Assembly: GCA_933228675.1 (NCBI GenBank)
Contig: OW121743.1
Span: forward strand, 49,944,422-50,008,421
Reading direction: 5' to 3'
Source of the DNA: Stomorhina lunata
Taxonomy: Eukaryota > Arthropoda > Insecta > Diptera > Rhiniidae
DNA: 64,000 nt
Position 1 is the stretch's first letter. The number at the start of each line of letters is the position of its first letter. Made by a program: the position numbers and the translations under genes. Of this stretch, positions 27,101 to 38,916 are shown one piece after another. The notes beneath the pieces were generated by a model. The model had not been told where the DNA came from. It did not search any database and was given only the letters and a program-made list of their open reading frames with translations.

Positions 27101-28117
27101 TTTAACAAAAATTTTTCTATAGAAAAATATTTTTAACAAAAATTTTTCTATAGAAAAATATTTTTAACAAAAATTTTTCTATAGAAAAATATTTTTAACA
27201 AAAATTTTTCTATAAAAAATTATTTTTATCAAAAACGTTTCTATAGGAAATTTTTTTTTGTCAAAAATTTTTCTATAGAAAATTATTTTGATCAAAAATT
27301 TTTCTATAGAAAAACATTTTTATCAAAAATTTTTCCATAGAAAAACATTTTTATCAAAAATTTTTCCATAGAAAAATATTTTTGTCAAAAATTTTTCTAT
27401 AGAAAAATATTTTTGTCAAAAATTTTTCTATAGAAAAATATTTTTGTCAAAAATTTTTCTATAGAAAAATATTTTTGTCAAAAATTTTTCTATAGAAAAA
27501 TATTTTTGTCAAAAATTTTTCTATAGAAAAATATTTTTGTCAAAAATTTTTCTATAGAAAAATATTTTTGTCAAAAATTTTTCTATAGAAAAATATTTTT
27601 GTCAAAAATTTTTCTATAGAAAAATATTTTTGTCAAAAATTTTTCTATAGAAAAATATTTTTGTCAAAAATTTTTCTATAGAAAAATATTTTTGTCAAAA
27701 ATTTTTCTATAGAAAAATATTTTTGTCAAAAATTTTTCTATAGAAAAATATTTTTGTTAAAAATTTTTCTATAGAAAAATATTTTTGTCAAAAATTTTTC
27801 TATAGAAAAATAAAAAAAGAAAGAAAAAAATTTAGAGAAATATTTTTGTCAAAAATTTTTCTATAGAAAAATATTTTTGTCAAAAATTTTTCTATAGAAA
27901 AATATTTTTGTCAAAAATTTTTCTATAGAAAAATAAAAAAAGAAAGAAAAAAATTTAGAAAAATATTTTTGTCAAAAATTTTTCTATAGAAAAATTTTTT
28001 TGTTAAAATTTTTTTTTTATTAAAAATTTTTCTATATTTATATTTATAGCAAATTACTTTTATGAAAAATTTTTCTATAGAAAAATATTTTTACCAAAAA
28101 ATTTTTTATAGAAAAAT
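24156..28117. repeat. 31-bp minisatellite array, about 4 kb
   Basis: Roughly 125 tandem units of 31 bp, each containing the perfect 16-bp palindrome TTTTTCTATAGAAAAA plus a 15-bp variable linker. The linker type changes in blocks: ATTCTAAGGAAAA (24.16-24.3 kb), ATTCTAACGAAAA (to about 25.6 kb), ATTTTTAACAAAAA (to about 26.7 kb), ATTTTTGTCAAAAA (26.75-27.0 kb), AACA type again (27.0-27.2 kb), then GTCA type to the end. The edges (24.15-24.3 and 27.2-28.1 kb) are the most diverged, as expected from unequal exchange. No coding potential. Confidence 0.95.
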
Positions 28118-28129
28118 TCCAAATTGTTA

Positions 28130-29391
28130 TTTTTGACTTAGTCTGTTTTAGCTTGTGGTCACAGCTATGCACTTACATAGCATTGGTACAATAACAACAA
28201 ATGAGAAAATATTCTTTAAAATTCTTAAGTGCATGCGATGTATTTTTATTTGCAATTAAATTACATTCTCTCGTTGGGTTGTGGGTGTTGGCCTAATGGC
28301 TAAAGTGCACAAATGAATTTCACGGAAACTTATTTTCCATTGTTAATTATTTACGTATTTTTATGTGGAAAAGTTTTTTATTTTTAATCCTCTTTTACTT
28401 TAAGGTTCTGTCGCCCCCTTTTACCCAGTTTTTGTTTAAGTTTTCATCCTTGTACTTAACCCTTGCTCTGGGTTGGAAATGATTATAATGATGAGGCTAA
28501 TAATTACTTTTGTTTTAATAGTTTTCTCCTGTAGTTTGACACTTTGAGTTTTTGGAATGACATTTTCAAATTACATTGAATGGTTGAAAATTAATTTTTA
28601 CGTACTATATGGATATGGTGCAGATTTGTGGTGGTGTGGTATATATATGTATGTATATGTATTTATTGCAAAAGGTTTTTAAAAGGAAGTGTTATTTTTG
28701 TTATTTCAGAGAAATTCCTTTTTCAGTTTAAATTTTTAAGATGAAAAGTTTAACCGAAGACAATTTTATATAGAGATATTGCAATCCATAAATTTATTTC
28801 TGCTAAATACATTAAAGTGGATAAAAAACAATGAAAATCACATTAACGCATAAACAAAAATATTTTCATTTCATTAGCACGTGTATGTGCCTTAGCTTTC
28901 TCTCATTGGATAATCATCTGCTTTAGTTTTCTGAATTAGAGTAAAAGAGATTTATGGGACTTTTCAAAACGACCATACTACACATCAATGTATGGACATT
29001 CTACATCTTTATATTATAGAGTTTTTGGTTTAAATTAATAGAGCATCCAAATATTGATCTACTGGAAAATCATGAAATGTATTTCTTCGGAACTAAATAT
29101 CCCACATTATAGAGTTACCCTATTTCAATGCTTAAGACTACAGCTCACCATATGTCACTCTGTTAAAAACTATATCCTTTTAAACTTTGTAAACCAAACC
29201 GTAAAGTTTTATTTTACAATATCATCTTACATACAGGGTAAGTTTACTACAAAAGAAATAAAATACGTTAAGAATGTAAGGAAATTAAAGTAGAGGTAAA
29301 AATGAATGAATTGTAACTTAAGTTTGAAGAAAACTATTACAGTTTAAAATTTCTGCGTTTAAAGGAAAAAAATTAATATAATTAAAACAAG
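28130..29391. other. AT-rich non-coding stretch, no gene seen
   Basis: No shared repeat module and no domain-bearing frame; the 79-codon frame at 29054 looks random. A short (TATG)n-like run lies near 28645. Confidence 0.45.
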
Positions 29392-29580
29392 TAAGAGTGT
29401 TATATTCGGCTGTGCCGAATCTTATATACCCGCCATCAAGTTGTGTTCAATTTAGAAATATCTCTCATATATCTACGAGGGTCCACATTCAAAATGTGGA
29501 CGAAATTCGAAAAAAATTGTTAAGCTAGTCGTTATAGTTAGTAAAATATTTGGACTAAATTCGGTTGTAGGTGCTTTATA

Positions 29581-30458
29581 ACGGGTGGTTAAATCTTAAG
29601 GGCCGATGTTGATTTTGAATAAAACACAAACTATTTAGAAAATTATTGTAATTTTATTTTATTATGATGTATTGGTATTACTCAATTATGTATGAAACAA
29701 AATATCGGCCAAATGGGAGCCGCGACCACAGCAACACACCTCCATCCGATGGTCCAAATTTACGATGACCCTGAGGCATAATGGAGGTTCTATGCCGTTA
29801 ATGTGATGAATTATCTCATCCTTTTGCTCTTGAATTGTTGCTGGAATATTGACGTACACCTTTTCTTTCAAATAACCCCAAAGAAAAAAGTCCAACGGTA
29901 TCAAATCACATGATCTTGGCGGCGAATTGACATCGCCATTACGTGAGATAACACGGCTATTGAATTTGTTGCGCAGAAGAGCCATTGTTTCGTTAGCTGT
30001 GTGGCAAGTGGCACCGTCTTGCTGAAACCACATATCGTCCACATCCATATCTTCCAATTTGGGCCATAAAAAGTTCGTTATCATCTCACGGCCTCAGCTA
30101 CACTATCGCGAACAGCAGAAATATTTTCTGCAGTACGAGTTGTACGAGCATGCACTGGTGTTCTCACATCTTCTACAGACCCGGTTTGCGAATTTTTCCA
30201 CGATTTTTGCGATTGTACGCAAATTTGGACGATCAAATTGACCAAAAAAATCACGAAGTGCACGATATGCATTTTGATTTGAACGCCCATTTTCATAATA
30301 AGTCTGGATAACTTTAACACGTTGTTGGATTGTGTATCTCTCCATGGTTCAAATTGAGTAAGTCTGAAATAGAGAAATGTCAAATAAAATTTGGAAAAAA
30401 ACTTAGCGTTTAGGTGTGGTTCACATTCAACATCGGCCCTTACAATTTAACCACCCTT
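29581..30458 (-). mobile_element. Mariner element 2 (DD41D type), internally deleted, TA duplication
   Basis: Ends are ACGGGTGGTTAAATCTTAAG and, inward from the right, AAGGGTGGTTAAATTGTAAG, both followed by GGCCGATGTTGA. TA flanks lie at 29579-29580 and 30459-30460. The uninterrupted host (GCTTTATAGTTCAACATT) is seen in the other blocks, for example near 1088 and 39110, and confirms TA duplication. At 878 bp it is about 370 bp shorter than element 3. Confidence 0.92.
29686..30345 (-). pseudogene. Mariner transposase with central deletion
   Basis: The N-terminus starts MERYTIQQRVKVIQTYYENG at 30345 and covers the DNA-binding helix-turn-helix (FFGQFDRPNLRTIAKIVEKF). After the segment around 30103 the sequence jumps to the catalytic C-terminal half. 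That half has WFQQDGATCHTANETMALL, then PPRSCDLIPLDFFLWGYL, with 41 residues between the two aspartates, and ends DILFHT. The first catalytic Asp block (SDEAHF) is missing with the deleted middle. The N-terminal piece also suffers a frameshift near VCRRCENTS. Confidence 0.88.
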
Positions 30459-32250
30459 TAGTTCAACATTTAAAAGTATGTAAGTGGTTTCCCTAGTATT
30501 TACTTTGAACAAAATTCGGTATTGTAACCTGGGGCCAAATTACGGCATTCTATATCGATCGAAACTTTAGAAATTTTCAAAACATTTGTATAGCATACTT
30601 TAAGGATAATCAAAATTATTTAAAAGATGCACAGTTTACTATATTTTTTTGAAGTTATTTGCCAGAAGATGAACAATAATAAAAGAGTTTTTGTTGAACT
30701 ATTTATATGTTTTTAAAAAACGAATTAAAATGGATAATAAAATTTCAATAAACCTTTTGCATCGAAGTAACTTTCAACATCCCTAAAGTATACTTCACAA
30801 TGTTCGCTTAAAAGTCTGAGTTTTCGATCGATATCGAATGCGGTAATTTGGACCCTGGTATGGTTTTACTTTAATATGTTGTTAAATGCTTTTCGTTTAG
30901 CTTAATATTTAGTTAGGATAAACATGCTGATAGTAATACGACAGGTCCATATATTTTGTTAGGAGTTCCTAATGCATCTACTGTGTATAAAATCTGGACC
31001 TAATATTGATTGATAGCTATCTAATTTCGTAGACGCAATCTTAATATACTGAATGTACCTCCAAATCTTTTTGATTGTAGATATAAAAAGGGGATGTTAT
31101 ATATATAAGAACTATAGCCAAATGTTGACCGATTGTTACAAAATTTTACATACTGGCTGGTATTAATATAAAGTTTATTTGTGCAAAATTTAGTGACCAT
31201 AGCTAACATATTTTATAATTTAATAGCTTTTAACTGCCGTGTGTGGCATTTTAGTGGTTACCGGGAGCGGTTTTGAAATGAAAGCTATGGTCAAAAATGG
31301 ACCGATTCCTATAAAATTTGAAAGTTGCATAAAACTTCTCTGTTCTAAATTTAGTAGTCATAGATTTTAGAATTTTATTCAATTTATCAGCATAAATGTG
31401 ATTAACGGGGTAGGGTTATATGGGAGCTCTAACTAAATGTGAACCGAATTTACCTATTTTCAGCATACAATTTCTACAACATATCGAAAATACTTTTGCC
31501 TAATTTTGTCTCTCTAGCTCTTGTAGTTAAGGAGCTATCACGCTTTTATCTGACGGACAGACGGACATAAACCCTGTTTCATTTTGTATTTTTGTGTTTC
31601 CGTAAGTTTTTTATATGGGAGCTATGGTCAAATGGTGACCGATCGTAACAAAATTTTGCACACTGGCAGGCATTCTTATAAGACTTCTTTTTGTAAAATT
31701 TTGTTGCCCTTTTCGTTAAGACGCTATCGTGATTTTATCTGACGGAAAGACGGACATAAGCCCCCTTTTCTATTTGTATTTTTGTGTTTCCATAAGTTTT
31801 TTATATGGGAGCTATGGTTAAATAGTAACCGACTGTAACAAAATTTTGCACAGTCGTTGGCATTGATATAAGACGACCCCGTACTAAATTCAGTGGTTAT
31901 ATCTATTATCATTTTAGATTTATTGGCATTTTTGTGTATTTTAGGTGAAATTTTGGCTCCTTCCGTAAGTTTTTTGTATGGGAGCTATGACTAAATGTGA
32001 ACCGATTTTGATGAAATTTTATATGCTTGTTAGTACTTATGTAAAACTTGTATGTATCAAATTATCATCACAGCTATTATAGTTTGTTATTTATTAGCAA
32101 CTAAGCGATTAGAATAGGCGAGGTTATACGGGAGCTATGGTCAAATGTTATCCGATTTTGCCCAATTTCAATACAAACATTTTTTGAAGAATGTTTCTGC
32201 TAAGTTTTAGTGAGCTAGCTGATTTAGTTTAGACGTTATAGTGATTTCAA

Positions 32251-32804
<554 letters not shown>

Positions 32805-34947
32805 TAGCTCAATCGTCTTAGAATTTCATAAGGATTGAGAATATCGTTTTTGGTTTTTGAGCCAATATTAAGGAAATTACAAGCGGAATGACAATCTCAA
32901 TATACCTCCAATTCTTTTTGATGGTGGGTATAAAAAGGGGATGTTATAAATACAAGAACTACATATAGCCAAATATTGACCGATTGCACCAAAATTTTTC
33001 ACTCTGACTGGTATTTATATAGAGCTTATTCTTGCAAAATTTAGTGACCATAGCAATCATAGTCTCTAATTTAATAGCTTTTAACTGGCTTTTCCTACAT
33101 TTTTTTTTTTTTTTGGTTTTTTATATGAAAGCTATAGTCAAATATAAACCGATTCCTTTAAAATTTGATATACTAACCAATAGTTGCATAAAACTTCCCT
33201 ATTCTAAATTTAGTCTTTATAGCTATTACAATCTAATTTAATTTATCAGCTTAAATGTGTTTCCCGGGACGGGGTTATATGGGAGTTCCAACTAAATGTG
33301 AACCGCTTTCGCCCATTTTCGTTACACATCTTTTGTAATATATCAAAAACACTTTTGTAAAACTTTGTCTCTCTAGCTCTTGTAGTTGAGGAGCTATCAC
33401 ACTTTTATCTAACGGACAGACAGACATAAACCCCCTTTTCTTTTTGTATTTTTGTGTTTCCGTGAGTTTTTTTTTATATGGGAGCTATGGTCAAATGGTG
33501 ACCGATTGTGACAAAATTTTTGCACACTGGCTGACATTGAAATAGGACTTCCTTGTGCTAAATTTAGTGGCCAAAGCTATTACAGTTTATCATTTATTGG
33601 CATTTAAATGAATTCTAGGTGGAATTTAGGCTGTTTCCGTAAGTTATTTGTATGGTTAAATGTAAACCGATTTGGATGAAAATTTACATGCTGCCTAGCA
33701 CTTATGTAGAACTTCTATATACTAAATTTTGTTAACATAGCTATTATAATATAAAAGCTATAGTTAAATATAGACCGATTCCTATAAAATTTGATATACT
33801 AACCAATACTTGCATAAAACTTCTCCATTCTAAATTTAGTCGTCATAGCTATTACAATTGTATTCATTTTATCTCCATTCATGTGTTTTCCGGGGCGGGG
33901 TTATATGGGAGCTCTAACTAAATGTGAACTGATTTCGCCCATTTTCAGTACACAACTTTTCCTACATATCAAAAATGCTTTTGAACAATTTTGTCTCTCT
34001 AGCTCTTGTAGTTAAGGAGTTATCGCACTTTTATCTGATTGACAGACGGATATAAACCGACTTTTCTTTTTGTATTTCCGTAAGTTTTTTTATATGGGAG
34101 CTATGGTCAAATGGTGACCGATATCAACGAAATTTTGCACACTAGCTGGTATTCACATAAGACTTATTTGTGCTAAATTTAGTGGCCAAAGCTTTTACAG
34201 TTTATCATTTATTTTCATTTAAGTGTATTTCAGATGGAATTAAGGCTGTTTCCGTAAGTTTTTTGTATGGGAGCTATGGTTAAATGTGAACCGATTTCGA
34301 TGAAAATTTATATGCTGCCTAGTACTTATGTAAAACTTCTAGACACCAGATTTTATCATCATAGATATTATGATTTGTCATTTATTAGCAAATAAGCAAT
34401 TAGCATAGACGAGGTTATACGGGAGCTACGGTCAAATGTGAACCGATTTTGCCAGATATCAACAAGAAATAAAGAATATTCATGCCAAATTTCAGTGACC
34501 TATATCCTTTCGTTAAGGTTTTATGGTGTCGGCAACAGGCAGACTGACAGACAGTCGGACATCGCTCAGTCGTCTTAGAATTTCATAAAGATTCAGAATA
34601 TATTTCAATTTTGGTTTTTGAGCCAATATTAAGGAAATTACAAACGGAGTAAGAACCCAGCAAAACTTTGGTAATGGCAAGTACTCTGATAACTGGTTAC
34701 CTTGTAACGACTACAACATACCATCCGAATAAATAATAAGTTATTACAGAAGTACTTATTTGTAATTAAGATGGTAATTTAAACTGAATGGCCCCGGTTC
34801 AAATGCCACCAAGGGCAACAATTTTTTTTAGTTTTTTTTTATTAAAAGAGTCTTTTTAAATGATTTTTGAATTTTAGGAACTTAAATATTATCTTCTGTA
34901 AAAAAAATTTGTAAAACTAACTCACGTTAATGAAAAAATACCATCAT

Positions 34948-35418
34948 GAGTCAATTTTGATTATGTAGTTGGATGTTGAATACCAAACACTATTCTAATT
35001 GGTCTTAACTTGGTAAGCCCAACTTATCTGGTCATCCTTCATCTCAACTGTGGACACACACCTCCTCATGGTATCATCCGGGGAGGTAGTTTAACACCCA
35101 TTAATATTGTGAGTTAACTTGTTCCGAGAGTTGTCCCATAAGATCGATAAAACTGGGTTAGGATTACGGGCTAGTAACCCTCTCTTGAAAAAAAAAAATA
35201 CAATGAAGAGGATAAAATTAGAATTGAAATGTCCCACTACCTAATATTAGAGGAGGATGTCCAAAACTTCGATAGAAAGACCAAGTAGAGGAACATTTTT
35301 CAAAGCTTGGCCTACAAAATTGGAGAATATTCGCACAAGATCGAAATCCATGGAATTCTAAAATATGCTCGGACTTTGACCTTAACAGGTTCTAACATTT
35401 AAGTAAGTAAGAGTCAAT
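34948..35418 (+). mobile_element. LINE-derived 455-bp insert in MITE copy 2
   Basis: The insert 34956-35410 is bounded by GAGTCAAT at 34948-34955 and 35411-35418. The 5' half (from about 34965 to 35190) resembles 38716-38900. The 3' half carries the LINE C-terminal end (AAAACTTCGATAGAAAGACC, as at 62560-62585) and ends ATTTAAGTAAGTAAGTAA-like. It is shared with copy 1, so the insertion preceded MITE spread. Confidence 0.72.
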
Positions 35419-35640
35419 CTTATGTAAAAACTTATACAAAAAAGAAGATTTAAATTGTTTAAGTTTTAAAATAATTTTAAAAAAGTTTTAAAATAATTAC
35501 AAAAAATCGTATAAAAATATTTTTCCAAAAATTACAACAAAGCAAAAAAAAAAGCAGGGAAAAACAAAGTTATTTTCGCATGATTTTGGATATAAAAATA
35601 AAAATTGTTTGTATTAATTATGAGCTGCTAAGTTTTCAAC

Positions 35641-35712
35641 ATATGAAGTAGCTCAGTGGAAGAGTCTCTGCCTAGCAGTCGGAGGGTCTGGGTTCGAGCC
35701 CCCATGGGATCA
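35641..35712 (+). other. tRNA-like segment (pol III A and B boxes) inside MITE copy 2
   Basis: A box TAGCTCAGTGG at 35649-35659 and B box GGTTCGAGCC at 35691-35700, with a D-arm GCTC/GAGT pair and an AGC anticodon position. The acceptor stem is not complementary. The segment is essentially identical to copy 1, so it was conserved or young when the MITE amplified. Confidence 0.7.
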
Positions 35713-35964
35713 TAAAAAAAATTTTGTATTTCGTTTAAAAATATATGTTTTTAATAAAACAACAACAAAAAAAGTTGTTGGTGTTGTTGTTGTTGCTTTC
35801 AAATTGCTTACCCAAGTCATTACTTTTCTGCAATTGGTAAGTACTTGCCTCCAATGACATCCCCATGTTAATGTAATGACTTAAACAGCGAATGAGTAAG
35901 TAGTTCGTGTTCAATAGTTTAACTGTTTAACTCATTATTTGGTAATGAAAAGTTTTACTGGGAA

Positions 35965-36979
35965 TCTTAATTTTGATAGTGTTTATAAAAATAAACTTTA
36001 AGCAAAAAGTGATATTGGTATAATGAAAAAATTTTAATTAACAAAAGGACTTTAATTGATTCAAACTTTTTTCAAATATAAAAATTTTAATTTTTTTTTA
36101 TTTTAGCCTTGATAATAATATCTTCTCTAGCTTTAATTTTTAAATTATAAAAACACGTTTTGATTAAAAATTTTTTCCACATGTTAACTACTCGTTAATT
36201 TTTTTAGAAAATTAAATTTATTTGCATAATAATCGTATAATAAAATACCCTTATTTTAAACATTTCACATAATTTTAGATAATTATTCAAATATGTTTTT
36301 TATGTGTACATTTTTTCGCCTTTATTCATCTGGGAATAATTGCAAGTGCTCTCTAAATATGTTAATTAATCCAGCTAATTTTATGTTATAAATAATTGTA
36401 TTTAATCTGATTAATTAAAACGAGCATATTTTGATTGAATTATTTTGTTGTTTTTTGTTATGCTTAAATGGCTTGTGTTTAATTAGTGATTGTAAAAACG
36501 TTTATGACAAAAACGGTTTTTAGCGAACAAATTATAAAAATTAAAATGAAGTATGTAAATAATATAGCCGGTCAAGCAATGCCATATAATACCCTACAGC
36601 AATAATGTCTTATGTAGAAACATTAGTATCATTTATTAGTGCTTAGAGACATGTCGGTCATACATTTTGTCACCAGACATTAATTTGAAATGATATTGAA
36701 GTGATATTTATGCGGTGAATCTTATATGGGACCGGTTGAAACCTCAACTGGCCTATATGTACAATAGAGTGAAGAAAGTTAAACTTTTTTACATTTGACC
36801 CCAATAATCTAAGTACAAAGTTTATTTAGATCGGATATCGAGAAAGGGTGACGATTTGACGCCAAAGTTCTGGCATGTCCATTTGGAAAAAATTTCCCCA
36901 AGAATACATTTCCTGAAAAATGTTTAACAGCAATGTACTGGGAACTAAATGGGATTTCCAACTAGCTACATAATATATA
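35965..36979. other. AT-rich non-coding stretch, no gene seen
   Basis: No repeat module in common with the rest of the window and no domain-bearing frame. It may be single-copy. Confidence 0.45.
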
Positions 36980-36981
36980 TA

Positions 36982-38233
36982 AAGGGTGGTTAAATTGTAA
37001 GGGCCGATGTTGAATGTGAACCACACCTAAACGCCAAGTTTTTTCCGAATTTTATTTGACATTTCTCTATTTCAGACTTACTCAATTTGAACCATGGAGA
37101 GATACACAATCCAACAACGTGTTAAAGTTATCCAGACTTATTATGAAAATGGGCGTTCAAATCAAAATGCATATCGTGCACTTCGTGATTTTTTTGGTCA
37201 ATTTGATCGTCTAAATGTGCGTACAATCGCAAAAACCATGGAAAAATTCGAGCAAATCGGGTCTGTAGAAGATATGAGAACACCAGTGCATGTTCGTACT
37301 GCAGAAAATATTGCTGCTGTTCGCGATAGTGTGGCTGAATAAGCCGTCCACCTCAACTCGTCGTCGTGCCCAACAATTGCACCTCTCACGCTCGTCGTTG
37401 ATGAACATTATGCATAAAGACTTGCATTTACACGCTTACAAGGTGCAATTGGCTCAAGAACTAAAGCCTCTTGACCATTCCAAACGTCGTGAATGGGCAG
37501 AATGGTGGCAAGAAATGACAACAGTGGATGATCAATTTTCGAAGAAAATCATCTTCAGTGATGAGGCACATTTTCACCTCAGTGGATTCGTCAATAAACA
37601 GAATTGACGCATTTGGGCGAATGAGAATCCAAGATTAAGTGTCGAAAAACCAATGCACCCACAAAATTTATGGGCTAGCGGCATCATCGGGCCGTATTTT
37701 TTCCAAAATGGGGCCAGTGAATGGTGTTCGCTATCGTGAGATGATAACGAACTTTTTATGGCGCGAATTGGAAGATATGGATGTGGACGATATGTGGTTT
37801 CAGCAGGACGGTGCCACTTGCCACACAGCTAACGAAACAATGGCTCTTTTGCGCAACAAATTCAATAGCCGTGTTATCTCACGTAATGGCGATGTCAAGA
37901 TCAAGTGATTTGACACCGTTGGACTTTTTTCTTTGGGGTTATTTGAAAGAAAAGGTGTACGTCGATAAGCCAGCAACAATTCAAGAGCTAAAGAATGAGA
38001 TAATTCGGCACATTAACGGCATAGAACCTCCATTATGCCTCAGGGTCGTCGAAAATTTGGACCATCGGATGGAGGTGTGCCGCCGTGGTCGCAGCGCCCT
38101 TTTGGCCAATATTTTGTTCCGTACATAATTGAGTAATACCAATATATCATAATAAAATAAAATTACAATAATTTCCTAAATAGTTTGTGTTTTATTTAAA
38201 ATCAACATCGGCCCTTGAAGTTTAACCACCCGA
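36982..38233 (+). mobile_element. Mariner element 3 (DD41D type), full length, TA duplication
   Basis: Ends AAGGGTGGTTAAATTGTAAG and, inward from the right, TCGGGTGGTTAAACTTCAAG. TA lies at 36980-36981 and 38234-38235. It is 1252 bp, of the same subfamily as element 2, and serves as the length reference for its deletion. Confidence 0.92.
37094..38128 (+). pseudogene. Mariner transposase, frame-shifted (DD41D type)
   Basis: Four open pieces in order: MERYTIQQRVKVIQTYYENG to the stop at 37342 (HTH domain); a frame at 37290-37607 with STSTRRRAQQLHLSRSSL and the first catalytic block IIFSDEAHFHLSGFVNKQN, ended by TGA; a frame at 37639-37908 with MWFQQDGATCHTANET (second Asp); and a frame ending at 38128 with SDLTPLDFFLWGYLKEKVYV (third Asp) and the C-terminus NILFRT. 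Between blocks a short segment around VTVWCG-L is deleted. All three catalytic aspartates survive in sequence, but no single frame joins them. Confidence 0.9.
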
Positions 38234-38319
38234 TATTTCCTAATTATTAAAGGGCTTCTAAAATATTCTACGTCCTTATAAACTCTTCTCAGAATATGCA
38301 ATATAAACATTTTTTATAC

Positions 38320-38715
38320 CCATCATCAAAAAGAATGGGAGGTATATTAAAATTGTCATTCCGTTTGTAATTTCCTTAATATTAGCTTAAAAACCAAGAG
38401 GGAATATATTCTGAATCCTTGTGAAATTCTAAAACGATTGAGCGATGTCTGTCGGCCTGTTGAAAGCACGATAGCGCCTTAACAAAGGAACTAGGTCACT
38501 GAAACTGGGAAAATTCTTTATTTTTGGAAAAACTAAAGAATATAAAGGTTTTACTTCAGAACAAGGCATATTAAGTTTCATCAAAATCGGTTCACATTCA
38601 ACAATAGCTCTCATACAAAAAAACCCTAAATTCATCCTTAAATTCACTTAAATGCCAATAAATGATAAACTATAATAGCTATGGCTATTGAATTTAGTCC
38701 AAGTTAGTCTTATGC
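38320..38715 (-). repeat. Hairpin/(GTCT)n repeat family, partial block R4
   Basis: Starts with TATACCCATCATCAAAAAGA and the GTCATTCCGTTTGTAATTTC phrase, then GATTGAGCGATGTCTGTCGG with the microsatellite reduced to a few bases, then module sequence. It is cut at about 38715 by the LINE-derived stretch. Confidence 0.65.
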
Positions 38716-38916
38716 TAATGGGTGATGTAGGGGATATTGGATACCAAGTAACGGCCCTGGTCGTAACTGGGTAAAGCCCGGGCTAATCTTCATCTCAATA
38801 GTGGACATTGACCACAATATGTGCCGCGAGTTCCCCCATAAGAACTATAAAAACATTCGTCTAGGACGTCGGACTAGCAACCCATTCCTAGAAAAAAACT
38901 AACTTTGAAAAAGCAA
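38716..38916 (+). mobile_element. LINE-derived 5'-end-like fragment
   Basis: GATGTAGGGGATATTGGATA and ACCAAGTAACGGCCCTGG, then CATCTCAATAGTGGACATTG and GTTCCCCCATAAGAACTATA, ending in an A-rich run. It aligns with the 5' half of the LINE-derived insert in the CCCAG MITEs (34965-35190). No coding frame. It probably represents the leader of one of the LINE families here. Confidence 0.45.

Larger units (their letters stand above)
34656..35962 (-). mobile_element. CCCAG MITE, full-length copy 2 (2-bp target duplication AA)
   Basis: 1307 bp, opposite in orientation to copy 1 and highly similar over its whole length. The left end is CCCAGCAAAACTTTGGTAAT; the right end read inward is CCCAGTAAAACTTTTCATTA. 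The dinucleotide AA flanks both sides (34654-34655, 35963-35964). Together with TT at copy 1 and TC at the 44.9-kb element, this shows a 2-bp duplication without sequence preference. It has the same internal cargo as copy 1: B-box-like GGTTCAAATGCC near 34796, a LINE-derived insert and a tRNA-like segment. No transposase. Confidence 0.88.

Noticed and set aside
24156..28117. CRISPR-like array (regular 31-bp period)
   Set aside because: There are no unique spacers; the linker is a variant of one sequence and the units are contiguous. It is a eukaryotic minisatellite in an insect context.
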